This document shows, piece after piece, positions 10,669-20,584 of a stretch of 51,834 nucleotides of DNA. Both the position numbers and the translations under genes were made by a program. Each line of letters opens with the position of its first letter. The first letter of the stretch is position 1. The notes under the pieces are model-generated. The model made no database searches. It saw only the letters and a program-made list of their open reading frames with translations, and had not been told where the DNA came from. Origin of the DNA: Chromatiales bacterium (GTDB taxonomy: Bacteria; Pseudomonadota; Gammaproteobacteria; Chromatiales; Chromatiaceae); NCBI GenBank assembly GCA_024762475.1, contig JANTHJ010000010.1:1-51834 (forward strand). Reading direction: 5' to 3'.

Positions 10669-12972
10669 ATGTCCCTGCGCACCCGTATCCTGCTGTTCCT
10701 GTTCGTTTTTGCTCTGGTCCCGCTGCTCATGGCGGTGGTCATCAATCTGCCGCTGGTGCTCGAACGGGTGGACAGCTTCTACCGCGAGGCCTTTTTGCGC
10801 GACCTGCGCCAGGACTTCCGCGACCTCGATCAGCACCTGGCGAGCCGTGACGCCAACGTACGCCTGCTGGCACGTCTGCCCGAGCCCTCGCTGCTGTCCG
10901 ATGAGCGGGACCGTAACTCGCCGCGGGTGGATTTCGACCGCGCTCGCTACAGCGCCTGGATCAATCGCATCTTCACCGATGAGCGCGACCTGATCGAGAT
11001 CCGCTTCCTCGATGCCCGGGCGAAGGAACGCTTCTCAATGGTACGCGACCCGCGCAACGGCCTGTGGGTGGCGCCACCTGCCTCGTTACCTCCGCTGCCG
11101 AAGGAGCAGCTGGAGGCGATCCGCTCCGGGGCGATCAAGGATGTGGTCTACAGCCCGGTGCGGGTGGACCTTCAGGCGAGTGACCCGCGCCGCATCATCA
11201 GCCTGCAGATGATGGGGCCGATCCGGTTCCAGGGGCGCTACCGCGGGGCGGTAGTGATCACCGTCGATCTGGGCGGCCTGGTGCGGCGTGATCCAAACAC
11301 CCTATGGGCACTCGACAATGGAGAGTATCTGCACCTGCCCGGTATGGCTGAGATCAGCGGCAACGCCTTCCGGGACTATCCGGGGCTTAAGCGGCTGTTC
11401 AGTAGGCGCGAGCCCGTGTTGTGGGAAGGAAGTGAACGGCGGTTGATATGGGTGCCCATGTTGGTAACGGAAGGGGGAACGCCGCTTTGGGTGGGGCGTC
11501 AGGTGGATATGACCCCATTGGAGGCCTTCCGGGACGAGTTGGTCAATCGCGTGATGGTGATCGTCCTGGGCCTGATCATTCTGCTGCTGATCGCCGCCCG
11601 GGTGCTGGCCAGCCGGGTGGAGCGGATCGGCGCCGAGCTGTTGCAGGGTATCCGCACCACCCTGGAGAGCGACCGGCCGGTGATCTTCGAATGGCACGAT
11701 ACGCGCGAGCTCGAGCAGCTCTCTGCCGACCTGACCCGGCTCTCACAGCAGCACGCCAGTCAGGCGATGCGGCTGCGCCGATCCATGCAGGAGCTGGAAC
11801 AGAGCAACCGTTACAAGTCGGAGTTTCTGGCCAACGTGAGCCACGAGCTGCGCACGCCGCTCAACTCGATTCTGCTGCTGTCGAAGATGCTTGCGGACAA
11901 GGAATCGGGGCTGTGCGAGGAGCAGCGCGAGCAGGCCCGGGTGATCCACAAGGCGGGCACTGACCTGCGGGCATTGATCGACAACATACTGGATCATTCG
12001 CGTATCGAGGCGGGCAAGCTGGAGATTCACTGCGATCCGGTGGATGTCGGATCGCTCCTCGAAGACCTGCGCCGTCTGATGCAGCCGCAGTTCGAGCAGA
12101 AGGAGCTGGATCTGGTGGTCGAGCTCACGCTCGATGCGCCGCGTCTCATTCACAGCGATGCCGACCGGATTGCCCAGATCCTCAAGAATTTCCTCGCCAA
12201 CGCCCTCAAGTTCACCGATTCGGGCGAGGTGCGGGTGATCGCACGGTCTGCACCGTCCCCCTATGCCCTTGAACTGGCGGTGAGCGATACCGGCATCGGC
12301 ATTCCGGCGGACAAGCAGGTGCATATCTTCGAGGCCTTTCAGCAGGCCGACGGGTCCACCAGCCGGCGCTACGGCGGGACGGGTCTGGGCCTGACCATCA
12401 GTCGCCAGTTGGCACGGTTGCTCGGCGGCGACCTGCGCATGATCAGCGAGCCTGGCAAGGGATCGGTCTTCTCTCTGTTGTTACCCTCCCGTTGTGAGCC
12501 GGGAACGGTGGATCTCGCATCCCTCGAGGGCGCGTATCCCGAGCTCGGGGAGGAGCGCCTGGAGCCCGACGGGATGCTGGCGGCAAGCGCAGAAGAGCCT
12601 GACCTGAATGGTGATCGCGTCCTCCTGGTGGAGGCGGATGTGCGCACCCAGCTGCGCCTGAGCCAGCTGTTCAAGCGCTGGGGTGCGCTCGTTGAGCTGG
12701 CCTGCGATGCGGACGAGGCGCAGGAGACGCTGGAGGAGGATGCACGAATCGATATCCTGGTGTTCGATCCGCAGATTCTGGACGCCAGGGCCTGTGATAG
12801 GATCAGCGAACTACGCGAGGGAGACAGGCCGCTGCAGCTGATTGCCCTGGACGGAGAAGCCGGGGCCATGTGTGAGGCCGTGGCTGCCGCAAGGCGGGTC
12901 TCCCGGCCAGTCGACCCGGAGGCGTTGCGTGCCTTGCTGCTCGGGCCGCACCAACCAGCGGAGGATACATGA
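10669..12972 (+). CDS. Hybrid sensor histidine kinase with degenerate receiver
   Basis: This 767-residue inner-membrane kinase has a transmembrane segment at about residues 5-27, a periplasmic sensor region of about 260 residues, and a second segment near 290-312. A linker leads to HisKA with [13 protein letters not shown] (His near 391) and an HATPase with the N-box [15 protein letters not shown] and [16 protein letters not shown]. Residues from about 645 form a receiver-like domain. It keeps the acceptor-like Asp in ILVFDPQIL but has EAD for the acidic pair and RPVD where the conserved Lys-Pro should be. The stop overlaps the next gene by 4 bp (ATGA), making that response regulator the likely partner. 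Confidence 0.9.
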   Translation: MSLRTRILLFLFVFALVPLLMAVVINLPLVLERVDSFYREAFLRDLRQDFRDLDQHLASRDANVRLLARLPEPSLLSDERDRNSPRVDFDRARYSAWINRIFTDERDLIEIRFLDARAKERFSMVRDPRNGLWVAPPASLPPLPKEQLEAIRSGAIKDVVYSPVRVDLQASDPRRIISLQMMGPIRFQGRYRGAVVITVDLGGLVRRDPNTLWALDNGEYLHLPGMAEISGNAFRDYPGLKRLFSRREPVLWEGSERRLIWVPMLVTEGGTPLWVGRQVDMTPLEAFRDELVNRVMVIVLGLIILLLIAARVLASRVERIGAELLQGIRTTLESDRPVIFEWHDTRELEQLSADLTRLSQQHASQAMRLRRSMQELEQSNRYKSEFLANVSHELRTPLNSILLLSKMLADKESGLCEEQREQARVIHKAGTDLRALIDNILDHSRIEAGKLEIHCDPVDVGSLLEDLRRLMQPQFEQKELDLVVELTLDAPRLIHSDADRIAQILKNFLANALKFTDSGEVRVIARSAPSPYALELAVSDTGIGIPADKQVHIFEAFQQADGSTSRRYGGTGLGLTISRQLARLLGGDLRMISEPGKGSVFSLLLPSRCEPGTVDLASLEGAYPELGEERLEPDGMLAASAEEPDLNGDRVLLVEADVRTQLRLSQLFKRWGALVELACDADEAQETLEEDARIDILVFDPQILDARACDRISELREGDRPLQLIALDGEAGAMCEAVAAARRVSRPVDPEALRALLLGPHQPAEDT

Positions 12973-13814
12973 GCAAACCCTACGCGGGATTCAAGCTCCT
13001 GGCGGTAGACGACAACCCCGACAACCTGTTTACCCTGCGGACCCTTTTGCAGCAGCATATGGGGGTGGAGATCCTCGAGGCACTAAGCGGCATGCAGGCC
13101 CTCGAGATCGCCCAGTCCACGCCGGATATCGACCTGATCATCCTGGATGTGCAGATGCCCGAGGTGGACGGGTTCGAGACTGCCCAGTTGCTCAAGGCGC
13201 GCAAGAAGACGCGCGATATCCCGATAATCTTTCTTACCGCGGCGTTCAAGAGTGAAGAGTTCCAGCGGCGGGGCTATGCCATTGGCGCGGTGGACTACCT
13301 GCTCAAGCCGATCGACGACAGCCAGTTGATCAACAAGGTCAGCACCTATTTTCGGCTGATCGAGAAGGAGCGCCAGCTCAATCAGATACTGGAACACAAG
13401 GTGGCCGAGCGCACTGCTGAGCTGCACCAGGCCAATCAGCATCTGCAGAGAATCCTCGAGAACATGGGTGAGGCGTTGTTCGTGCTGTCGCCCGACGGGC
13501 AGATCCGGCAGGCCAATCCTGCAGCCCAGCGGCTCCTGGGCTACTCTGAACAAGAGCTCGAGGGCATGGCCATCGGCGATGTCTTCGAGGAGGAGGGCGA
13601 GGAGCAGGCCAATGCCTTCCTCGGCACCTGGCTGGAGGCGCTGATTCGCAGCGGGGCGCTCAAGGATATCGAGGCCTCGCTCATCGATCGCAACAGCGAG
13701 CGGGTACCGATTCTGTTCTCGCGCACGGCCATCACCAGCGAGGATGGCGAGATCGAGGAGATCTTGTGCATTGCGAAGAACATGTGCGGTTATCGCAAGA
13801 TCGATGATGATTGA
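12969..13814 (+). CDS. Response regulator with coiled coil and PAS domain
   Basis: This 281-residue protein has an intact receiver: VDDNPDN near residue 14, the phospho-acceptor Asp in IILDVQMPEVDG near residue 60, and LLKPID near residue 114. A helical linker follows (HKVAERTAELHQANQHLQ), then a PAS domain from about residue 160 (ENMGEALFVLSPDGQI, with RLLGYSEQELEGM after it). No output DNA-binding, GGDEF or kinase domain is present, so it probably acts through protein contacts. It overlaps the hybrid kinase gene by 4 bp. Confidence 0.88.
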   Translation: MSKPYAGFKLLAVDDNPDNLFTLRTLLQQHMGVEILEALSGMQALEIAQSTPDIDLIILDVQMPEVDGFETAQLLKARKKTRDIPIIFLTAAFKSEEFQRRGYAIGAVDYLLKPIDDSQLINKVSTYFRLIEKERQLNQILEHKVAERTAELHQANQHLQRILENMGEALFVLSPDGQIRQANPAAQRLLGYSEQELEGMAIGDVFEEEGEEQANAFLGTWLEALIRSGALKDIEASLIDRNSERVPILFSRTAITSEDGEIEEILCIAKNMCGYRKIDDD

Positions 13815-13867
13815 CCGGTGATTGGTGTCATCCGGTTTGGTATTCACTCAGAGGAGCAGTGGTACAA

Positions 13868-14221
13868 ATGAGTGACCAGGAACACAACAAGTCCGAGGGT
13901 CTGCCCGACGAAGATCCAACCCTGACCGCCAACGCCCTGAAGGCGATGGCTCATCCCCTGCGCTGGAAGATTCTGTGCACCCTGGGGGACCAGGAGATGT
14001 CGGTCGGCGAGATCGTCTCGCACACGGGCACATCCCAGAGCAATATCTCGCAACACCTGGAACAGTTGCGCAATAAGAACATTCTGACCTCGCGCAAGGA
14101 AGCCAACCGTATCTATTACCGGATTCGCAACGGCAAGCTGCTGGAGCTGATCGGCACCATGCGCAACGTTTTGTGCCCGGCCAACCTGGACGACTATTAT
14201 CAGGGGCCGCGTGACGACTGA
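13868..14221 (+). CDS. ArsR/SmtB-family repressor, SqrR/BigR-like
   Basis: This 117-residue winged-helix protein has the recognition region HTGTSQSNISQHLEQLRNK. It carries only two cysteines, Cys37 (RWKILCTLGD) and Cys103 (MRNVLCPAN), 66 residues apart. That matches the spacing of the dithiol pair in the persulfide sensors SqrR (Cys41/Cys107) and BigR, from remembered literature. Metal-site motifs of classical ArsR (CVC) are absent. The start is supported by GAGGAGCAG upstream of ATG 13868. It overlaps zapE by 11 bp. Candidate operators are the ATTA-N8-TAAT dyads at 16205-16220 and 20799-20814. Confidence 0.88.
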   Translation: MSDQEHNKSEGLPDEDPTLTANALKAMAHPLRWKILCTLGDQEMSVGEIVSHTGTSQSNISQHLEQLRNKNILTSRKEANRIYYRIRNGKLLELIGTMRNVLCPANLDDYYQGPRDD

Positions 14222-15311
14222 GGCGGACGAGACCGCCCTGCAATGGCACTATCATGCGGCCTTGCGCGCGCACGGTTTCGAACCGGATCCCCATCAGTTG
14301 GCAGTGGTCGAAGCCTTGGATCGGCTCGACGGGGCCTTGTGCGGGCGTCCTGCCGGTGGCTTTCAGCGATGGTTAGGTCGCGGCAATGGCGAAACACCCA
14401 AGGGCCTCTATCTTTGGGGTGGCGTGGGGCGCGGCAAGACCTGGCTGATGGATCTCTTCTTCGACCATGCGGCCGAGTCGCGCAGAGAGCGACTGCACTT
14501 CCACCACTTCATGCAGCAGGTCCACGCCGAGTTGGCCACCATCAAGGGTCGCAAGAATCCCCTCGAGATTGTGGCGCGTCGCATGGCCCGGGAATGGCGC
14601 CTGCTGTGTCTGGATGAGTTCCACGTCGTCGATATCGGCGACGCGATGATCCTGGCCGGGCTGCTCAAGGCCCTGTTCGCCCAGGGGATGGTGCTGGTGA
14701 CAACCTCCAACGTACCGCCCGACAAGCTGTACCGGGACGGCATCCAGCGTGCCAGCTTCCTGCCCGCGATCCGGCTGCTCCAGACATACCTGGAGGTGAT
14801 CGCGGTGGGCGGCGACCGGGATTTCCGGACCGAGGTGCTTGCGAGTGCGCGCCTCTACCACTGGCCGGCCAGCGAGGCGGTGGAGGTGCAGATGCAGGAG
14901 GAGTTCCACCGGCTCGCGCCCACGGCGGTGGAACAAGAGGGCGAGCTGGCGATCAACGGCCGGGTGATGCCCTACCGTTATCGCGCCGATGGCATGGCCT
15001 GGTTCGACTTCGAGGCGCTGTGCGGGCCGCCGCGCAGCCAGCATGACTACATCGAGCTGGCGCGTTGCCATCAGACGGTGTTCATCTCGAATGTCCCGCA
15101 GATGGGCGCCTCGCGTGACGATCGGACCCGGCGTTTCATTTTTCTGATCGACGAGTTCTACGATCGCAGGGTCAAGCTCGTGCTCAGCGCCGCGGCGCCC
15201 ATGGCGCGTCTCTATCAGGGCGAGCGCCTGGCCTTCGAGTTCCAGCGCACCGTCAGCCGATTGCAGGAGATGCAGACCGAGGCCTACCTGGGCAGCCCGC
15301 ACCGCTCCTGA
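14211..15311 (+). CDS. zapE: AFG1-family ATPase ZapE
   Basis: This 366-residue P-loop ATPase of the AFG1/ZapE family has Walker A WGGVGRGKTWLMD at about residues 66-78 and Walker B LLCLDEFHVVDIGDA near 140. In E. coli ZapE associates with FtsZ late in division and matters under low oxygen; eukaryotic relatives act in mitochondrial quality control. The GTG start at 14211 lies inside the 3' end of the ArsR-like gene, so translation is probably coupled. The following 159 bp contain three hairpins and no gene. Confidence 0.9.
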   Translation: MTTEADETALQWHYHAALRAHGFEPDPHQLAVVEALDRLDGALCGRPAGGFQRWLGRGNGETPKGLYLWGGVGRGKTWLMDLFFDHAAESRRERLHFHHFMQQVHAELATIKGRKNPLEIVARRMAREWRLLCLDEFHVVDIGDAMILAGLLKALFAQGMVLVTTSNVPPDKLYRDGIQRASFLPAIRLLQTYLEVIAVGGDRDFRTEVLASARLYHWPASEAVEVQMQEEFHRLAPTAVEQEGELAINGRVMPYRYRADGMAWFDFEALCGPPRSQHDYIELARCHQTVFISNVPQMGASRDDRTRRFIFLIDEFYDRRVKLVLSAAAPMARLYQGERLAFEFQRTVSRLQEMQTEAYLGSPHRS

Positions 15312-15379
15312 AGCATGTTCAATGCGCGCCAATCTCGATGAAGGGATAGCCCAGACCCCTGGTCGTTCCCTCACCCCAT

Positions 15380-15462
15380 CCCTCTCCCAGAGGGAGAGGG
15401 CTAGCCGCAAACCGCGTTTGCGGCGCAGCGCACCCTGATAAAGCCAAGGACGGCTTTTATCA
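15380..15462. terminator. Cluster of three hairpins between convergent genes
   Basis: Three palindromes occur in a row. CCCTCTCCC/GGGAGAGGG (15380-15388 and 15392-15400) is of a common repeat type. GCCGCAAA/TTTGCGGC is at 15404-15411 and 15417-15424. TGATAAAGCC/GGCTTTTATCA (15436-15445 and 15452-15462) is rich in A/T outside its stem. The last could end transcription from both sides, since zapE and the ankyrin gene converge here. Confidence 0.5.
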
Positions 15463-15470
15463 TGGCTTCC

Positions 15471-16082
15471 TTAAGGACTGCCCCTCTCGCTTCGCACTCC
15501 GCGTACTCCGCCTGGGTCGTTGCGGCCGATCAGCAGGGCCACGATCTCGTCATGGCCCTTGCGCCGAGCCCAGTCGAGCGCCGTCAGGCCCTGCCTGTCC
15601 CTCAGTCCCGTGCTGGCACCGGCATCCAGCAGGGCCACCAGCGCGTCCCGATGGCCGCGCCGGGCCGCCCAGATGAGCGCGGTCAGTCCCTCGGTGGTCT
15701 CTTGCTGATCTATTCTTGCTCCGTGCAGCAGCAACAGTTTGACCAACCGGGTGTGGCCGTTGGAAGTGGCCAGCAGGAGCGGAGTGTAACCACCCTTGTC
15801 TGCCGCCTGCACGTCGGCGCCGGCCTCTAACAGCCGTTCCGCCGTGGTGTAGTGGCCGCCGAGTGCCGCCCGCATCAGTGGTGTCCAGGCGCAGTGGTCG
15901 CGTACGTCTGCGGTGGCGTCGATGCTGAGCAATTGCTCGACGCGCGCGTTGTCGCCGGCCTCGGCGGCCGCCACCAGCGGCGGGGTCTGAGGATCGGGCT
16001 CGGTCGGCTCCCCCTTGCAGGCAAACAGCCACAGGGGAAGGAGAAAGGCGATAAGAAGCGCTATCCTGTACATTCTGCTCAT
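15471..16082 (-). CDS. Ankyrin-repeat lipoprotein
   Basis: This protein of about 203 residues has a signal peptide ending in a lipobox (LPLWLFAC, Cys near residue 22), so it should be lipidated and face the periplasm. About five ankyrin repeats follow, with blocks such as WTPLMRAALGGHYTTAERLL and TPLLLATSNGHTRLVKLLL. Ankyrin repeats bind other proteins; no partner is evident. The start is uncertain: ATGs at 16082 and 16073 both precede the signal peptide, and a longer frame starts at 16115. It is convergent with zapE and divergent from the RND operon. Confidence 0.83.
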   Translation of the reverse strand: MSRMYRIALLIAFLLPLWLFACKGEPTEPDPQTPPLVAAAEAGDNARVEQLLSIDATADVRDHCAWTPLMRAALGGHYTTAERLLEAGADVQAADKGGYTPLLLATSNGHTRLVKLLLLHGARIDQQETTEGLTALIWAARRGHRDALVALLDAGASTGLRDRQGLTALDWARRKGHDEIVALLIGRNDPGGVRGVRSERGSP

Positions 16083-16179
16083 CGGATTCGATGCAGTCTC
16101 CCGCGTCCATGACATATCGCAACCAGAGGGGTCGCCGGGTGTCGCCTTTCCCCTGACAGCTCCAAGGTCTCTGTGGGGG

Positions 16180-16220
16180 TTGTTTTGCGATAAAAATAAT
16201 CTATATTAGCGAACATTAAT
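16180..16220 (+). promoter_or_regulatory. Promoter and dyad operator of the RND operon
   Basis: An AT-rich island stands out from the GC-rich surroundings. A possible -35 TTGTTT (16180-16185) and -10 TATATT (16202-16207) are 16 bp apart. The dyad ATTAGCGAACATTAAT (16205-16220, ATTA-N8-TAAT) overlaps the -10, a position suited to repression. A ribosome site GGGGAGG (16231-16237) precedes the ATG. The same dyad occurs at 20799-20814. Confidence 0.55.
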
Positions 16221-16241
16221 TTATTATGCCGGGGAGGCATT

Positions 16242-17297
16242 ATGAAAACCATCTTGTGGACACTCGCCGCGGTCGCGCTGCTGGGGTTTGCCCAGACCGG
16301 CGTGGCCTGGGCCGCTGAACTCCAGACCGCCGAGGCGACGGTGGTCGAGGTGCCGCGGGTCTATCAGCTGGACGGCGTGGTGGAGGCGGTCAATGCTGGC
16401 ACCATCTCCGCGCAGACCAGCGGCCAGGTCAAGGAGGTCCGATTCGACGTGGACGATCTGGTCGAGGCCGGCAGCGTGATCGTGGTGATCGACGACACCC
16501 AGCAGAAGGCGGCGCTGGAGCAGGCCAAGGCCAATCTGCGCCAGGCCCAGGCTCAACTGGCCGATACGGACAAGGAGTATCGTCGCATCAGCAAGGTCTT
16601 CGCGAAGAATGCGGTCTCCAAGGCGGTGATGGACAAGACCCGCGCCGCGCGTGACCAGGCCCGGGCCGCGGTGGCGGCCGCGCGGGCGGCCTTGACCCAG
16701 GCGCAGCAGCAGCTGGAATACACCCGGGTCAAGGCGCCCTACAGGGGGATTGTCACCGAGCGCCTGATCGAGGTCGGCGAGGTCGCTGCACCGGGCAAGC
16801 CCCTGATGAGCGGCATCTCGCTGGAGAAGCTGCGGGTCAACGTGGACACGCCGCAATCGCTGGTCGAGGCCGTTCGGGCTCAGCGCCGTGGCGCCGTGCT
16901 GGTAGGCAAGCAGTGGATCGAGGCGCAAAAGGTCACCGTGTTCCCGGTGGCCGATCCCACCACCGATACCTTCCGGGTGCGCATGCAGCTGCCTCCCGGG
17001 GTAAAGGGCGTCTATCCGGGGATGTATCTGAAGGCCGCGCTCGAGGTGGGCAAGCGCAGCGTGCTGGTGGTGCCGCCCCAGGCGGTGGTGTTTCGCTCCG
17101 AGGTGGTCGGCGTCTACGTGGTGGATGCGAATGGCCGGGTGAGCCTGCGTCACATCCGTATTGGCAAGCCCCTGGTCGACGGTCGCTATGTGGTGCTCTC
17201 GGGGGTCAGTGCGGGTGAGCGGGTGGCAACCGATCCCCAGGCGGCGGTCAGGGAACTGATCGCGCAGCGCAAGGAGCGCAGCAACCATGAAGGGTAA
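16242..17297 (+). CDS. RND efflux periplasmic adaptor subunit
   Basis: This 351-residue membrane-fusion protein starts with a signal peptide (ILWTLAAVALLGFAQTGVAWA). A biotinyl-lipoyl half (ISAQTSGQVKEVRFDVDDLV) is followed by an alpha-helical hairpin (about 85-150, rich in Ala/Gln), the second lipoyl half and beta-barrel domains. It should bridge the inner-membrane pump to an outer-membrane channel, but no TolC-like gene lies in the window. It overlaps the pump gene by 11 bp. The substrate is unknown; the ArsR-like regulator 2 kb upstream and the dyad in the promoter suggest inducible expression. Confidence 0.9.
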   Translation: MKTILWTLAAVALLGFAQTGVAWAAELQTAEATVVEVPRVYQLDGVVEAVNAGTISAQTSGQVKEVRFDVDDLVEAGSVIVVIDDTQQKAALEQAKANLRQAQAQLADTDKEYRRISKVFAKNAVSKAVMDKTRAARDQARAAVAAARAALTQAQQQLEYTRVKAPYRGIVTERLIEVGEVAAPGKPLMSGISLEKLRVNVDTPQSLVEAVRAQRRGAVLVGKQWIEAQKVTVFPVADPTTDTFRVRMQLPPGVKGVYPGMYLKAALEVGKRSVLVVPPQAVVFRSEVVGVYVVDANGRVSLRHIRIGKPLVDGRYVVLSGVSAGERVATDPQAAVRELIAQRKERSNHEG

Positions 17298-20200
17298 GCT
17301 GGGTATCTCCGGCGCTACCGCGCAGCGCTTTCAGAACACCCAGATCACGCCCCTGCTGGCGCTGGTCGGCGTGTTGATGGGGCTGTTGGCGATCGTGATC
17401 ACCCCGCGCGAGGAAGAGCCGCAGATCAACGTCACCTTCGCCAACGTCTTCATCCCCTTCCCCGGGGCGGCGGCACAGGAGGTGGAAAGTCTGGTGGCCT
17501 CTCCGGCCGAGCAGGTGTTGTCCGAAATCGACGGGATCAAGCACGTCTACTCGACCTCGATGCCGGGGATGGCGATCCTGACCGTGCAGTACAAGGTCGG
17601 CGAGGATCGTACCGATGCCATCGTGCGCCTGTTCAGCAAGATCTTCTCCAAACAGGACTGGTTGCCGCCCAATCTCGGTGTGGGTCAGCCCATCGTGAAG
17701 CCCAAGGGTATCGATGATGTACCCATCGTCAGCCTGACCCTGTGGGCCGACGATCCCGAGCAGGGGTCCTACGATCTGGGCCAGGTGGCGCATGCCATCG
17801 AGGTCGAACTCAAGCGGGTGCCCGGGACCCGTGATATCTACACCATTGGCGACCCTGACCGGGTGGTCAAGGTGACCCTGGATCCGCAGGCCCTGGCCTC
17901 CCACAACCTCGATCCCAGGGACCTGCGCCTGGCGCTGATGGCGGCGAATAGTACGCGGGACAACATCGAGGTGGTCACCGAAGACGGCGAAATGCTGGTG
18001 CAGGCCGGGGTGTTCCTCAGTCATCCCGAGGACCTGGGCGAACTGGTGGTCGGCGTGTTCGACGGCAAGCCCGTGTTCCTGCGTGACGTGGCCAAGGTCG
18101 AGGAAGGGCCGGACATCCCCTCCAGCTATGTGTGGATGGGTCCGGGGCCGCATGCGCCCGAGGCGCTGCAGCAGGCGGGCGAGCGTCCCGCAGTTACCAT
18201 TGCGATCGCCAAAAAGCCCGGTACCAATGCGGTGGATATCGCCAGCGCGGTGATCGACCGCTTCGAGCAGCTGCGTGGCATCTATGTGCCCGACGGCGTG
18301 CACGCCGAGGTCACCCGTAATTACGGCGCGACTGCTGACGCCAAGGCGAAGAAGCTGATCAGCAAGCTCATCTTTGCGACCATCTCGGTCGTGGCCCTGG
18401 TGCTGCTGACCCTGGGCTGGCGAGAGGCGGTGATCGTGGGCGCGGCGGTGATCGTGACCTTGCTGATCACCCTGTTCGCCTCCTGGGCCTGGGGCTTTAC
18501 CCTCAACCGGGTGTCGCTGTTCGCGCTGATCTTCTCCATCGGTATCCTGGTGGACGATGCCATCGTGGTAGTGGAGAACATCCATCGTCACATGAGCATG
18601 GGCGGCAAGAAGCTGCTGGAGGCCATCCCCTATGCGGTGGATGAGGTCGGTGGTCCGACGATTCTGGCCACTTTCACGGTGATCGCGGCACTGCTGCCGA
18701 TGGCCTTCGTCACCGGCCTGATGGGGCCCTACATGAGCCCCATCCCCATCAATGCCTCCATGGGCATGATGATCTCGCTGGTGGTGGCCTTCGTGTTCAC
18801 CCCCTGGCTGTCCAACAAGATGCTCTCGCCGGTGGCGCATCGCTTCGCCAGCGAACACGGTCACGATGAAGAAGACACCGAGAATGCCCTGAGCCGTCTG
18901 TTCGGCAAGGTAATGACGCCATTCCTCGCCGGTCGCCGGGGTTGGCGCAATCGCTGGTTGCTGTTACTGAGCATGTTGCTGCTGATTGCTGGCTCGGTGG
19001 CGTTGGTGGTATCCAAGTCGGTGGTCCTCAAAATGCTGCCCTTCGATAACAAGTCCGAGTTCCAGGTGGTGCTGGATATGCCCGAGGGCACCACGCTGGA
19101 GCGTACCAGTCAGGTCCTGGGGGAGATTGCCGATTACCTGGGCACGGTGCCCGAGGTGCAGGACTACCAGGTGTATGCCGGTACCAGTGCGCCGATCAGC
19201 TTCAACGGACTGGTGCGTCAGTACTATCTGCGTGAAGGCGGCAACCTGGGCGATATCCAGGTCAACCTGATCGACAAGCACGAGCGCGACCGCAAGAGCC
19301 ATGAGATCGCCCTGAGCGTGCGCGGCCCGGTGCAGAAGATCGCGCGCAAATACAACGGCAACGCCAAGATCGTGGAGGTGCCGCCGGGTCCGCCGGTGAT
19401 CTCGCCACTGGTGGCGGAGGTCTACGGACTCGACTACGTCGGCCAGGTGAAGTCGGCCAAGGAGATCCGCAAGCTGTTCGAGACCACGCCGGATATCGTC
19501 GATGTGGACGATTCGATCACCTATCCCTCCACCAAAGGGGTGGTGCTGGTGGATCGCGCCAAGGCGGCCAAGTTGGGTGTGGCGCAGTCAGATATTGCGG
19601 ATGCCCTGGGGATCGCCCTGGGTGGCGAGGATATGACCTATATCCACTCGCCCAACCTGAAATACGCGGTACCGATCCGGGTGCGCTTCGACGAGGGCGA
19701 CCGGGCCGACCTCGGCCAGGTGCTTTCGCTCAAGGTACGCAACCGGGTGGGCAAGCTGGTGCCGCTCTCCGAACTGGTGAAGGTGGTGCCGGCGGTGCGC
19801 GAGCTGAACATCTACCACAAGGATCTGCTGCCGGTGGTCTATGTGACCGGCGACATGGCCGGGGAGCTGGACAGCCCGCTATACGGCATGTTCGAGATCT
19901 ACGACCGCATCGACAAGGAGCTGGGCATGGATCAATGGCTGCTCAAGCAGCCGGACAATCCGTATGACTACAGCGTGAAGTGGGACGGCGAATGGCAGGT
20001 CACCTACGAGACCTTCCGTGACATGGGCATCGCCTACTCGGTGGGGCTGGTGCTGATCTACCTGCTGGTAGTGGCGCAGTTCCGCTCATACCTGGTGCCG
20101 CTGGTGATCATGGCACCCATTCCCTTGACCATCATCGGTATCCTGCCGGGCCACGCCCTGCTGGGGGCACAGTTCACTGCCACCTCGATGATCGGCATGA

Positions 20201-20514
20201 TTGCGCTGGCCGGGATCATCGTGCGCAACTCCATCCTGTTGGTTGATTTCATCAACCAACAACTGCGTGAGGGCGCCTCGTTCGAAACCGCAGTGATCCA
20301 GGCCGCAGCGGTGCGGGCCAAGCCCATCGCCCTGACCGCGATTGCGGCCATGGCGGGTGGCTTCTTCATCCTGGACGACCCGATCTTTTCGGGGCTGGCG
20401 GTATCGCTGATCTTCGGTCTGCTGGTGTCCACCCTGCTTACCCTGGTGGTGATCCCGGTGGTGTACTACGGGGTGATGAAGAAACGCGAGGCCAAGCTGA
20501 TCAACAGTGTCTGA
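17287..20514 (+). CDS. RND efflux transporter permease (AcrB/HAE1-like)
   Basis: This 1075-residue proton-driven pump has the usual layout: one segment near residue 20, a large periplasmic loop, segments 2-6 (from about 357), a second large loop, then five C-terminal segments. TM4 carries the proton-relay pair in GILVDDAIVVVENIHRH, as in AcrB. The heavy-metal CusA signature is not evident, so a hydrophobic or amphiphilic substrate is more likely. The opposite half shows MIALAGIIVRNSILLVDFINQ. The gene is followed by a strong terminator at 20533-20573. Confidence 0.92.
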   Translation: MKGKLGISGATAQRFQNTQITPLLALVGVLMGLLAIVITPREEEPQINVTFANVFIPFPGAAAQEVESLVASPAEQVLSEIDGIKHVYSTSMPGMAILTVQYKVGEDRTDAIVRLFSKIFSKQDWLPPNLGVGQPIVKPKGIDDVPIVSLTLWADDPEQGSYDLGQVAHAIEVELKRVPGTRDIYTIGDPDRVVKVTLDPQALASHNLDPRDLRLALMAANSTRDNIEVVTEDGEMLVQAGVFLSHPEDLGELVVGVFDGKPVFLRDVAKVEEGPDIPSSYVWMGPGPHAPEALQQAGERPAVTIAIAKKPGTNAVDIASAVIDRFEQLRGIYVPDGVHAEVTRNYGATADAKAKKLISKLIFATISVVALVLLTLGWREAVIVGAAVIVTLLITLFASWAWGFTLNRVSLFALIFSIGILVDDAIVVVENIHRHMSMGGKKLLEAIPYAVDEVGGPTILATFTVIAALLPMAFVTGLMGPYMSPIPINASMGMMISLVVAFVFTPWLSNKMLSPVAHRFASEHGHDEEDTENALSRLFGKVMTPFLAGRRGWRNRWLLLLSMLLLIAGSVALVVSKSVVLKMLPFDNKSEFQVVLDMPEGTTLERTSQVLGEIADYLGTVPEVQDYQVYAGTSAPISFNGLVRQYYLREGGNLGDIQVNLIDKHERDRKSHEIALSVRGPVQKIARKYNGNAKIVEVPPGPPVISPLVAEVYGLDYVGQVKSAKEIRKLFETTPDIVDVDDSITYPSTKGVVLVDRAKAAKLGVAQSDIADALGIALGGEDMTYIHSPNLKYAVPIRVRFDEGDRADLGQVLSLKVRNRVGKLVPLSELVKVVPAVRELNIYHKDLLPVVYVTGDMAGELDSPLYGMFEIYDRIDKELGMDQWLLKQPDNPYDYSVKWDGEWQVTYETFRDMGIAYSVGLVLIYLLVVAQFRSYLVPLVIMAPIPLTIIGILPGHALLGAQFTATSMIGMIALAGIIVRNSILLVDFINQQLREGASFETAVIQAAAVRAKPIALTAIAAMAGGFFILDDPIFSGLAVSLIFGLLVSTLLTLVVIPVVYYGVMKKREAKLINSV

Positions 20515-20532
20515 TCCGTGCTGGAAGCGGAG

Positions 20533-20573
20533 AAACAGAGGGCGGGCCGCGCAGCGGCCCGCCCTCTGTTTTG
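20533..20573. terminator. Bidirectional intrinsic terminator
   Basis: The arms AAACAGAGGGCGGGCCG (20533-20549) and CGGCCCGCCCTCTGTTT (20555-20571) form a perfect 17-bp stem with a CGCAG loop, ending in a TTTT run. It sits between the RND permease and the convergent small membrane-protein gene and can serve both strands. Confidence 0.9.
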
Positions 20574-20584
20574 ATCGGGCCTGC

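Noticed and set aside
17248-18864. A 538-codon minus-strand frame opposite the RND permease
   Set aside because: It is rich in His, Gln and Gly with no domain and exactly shadows the permease.
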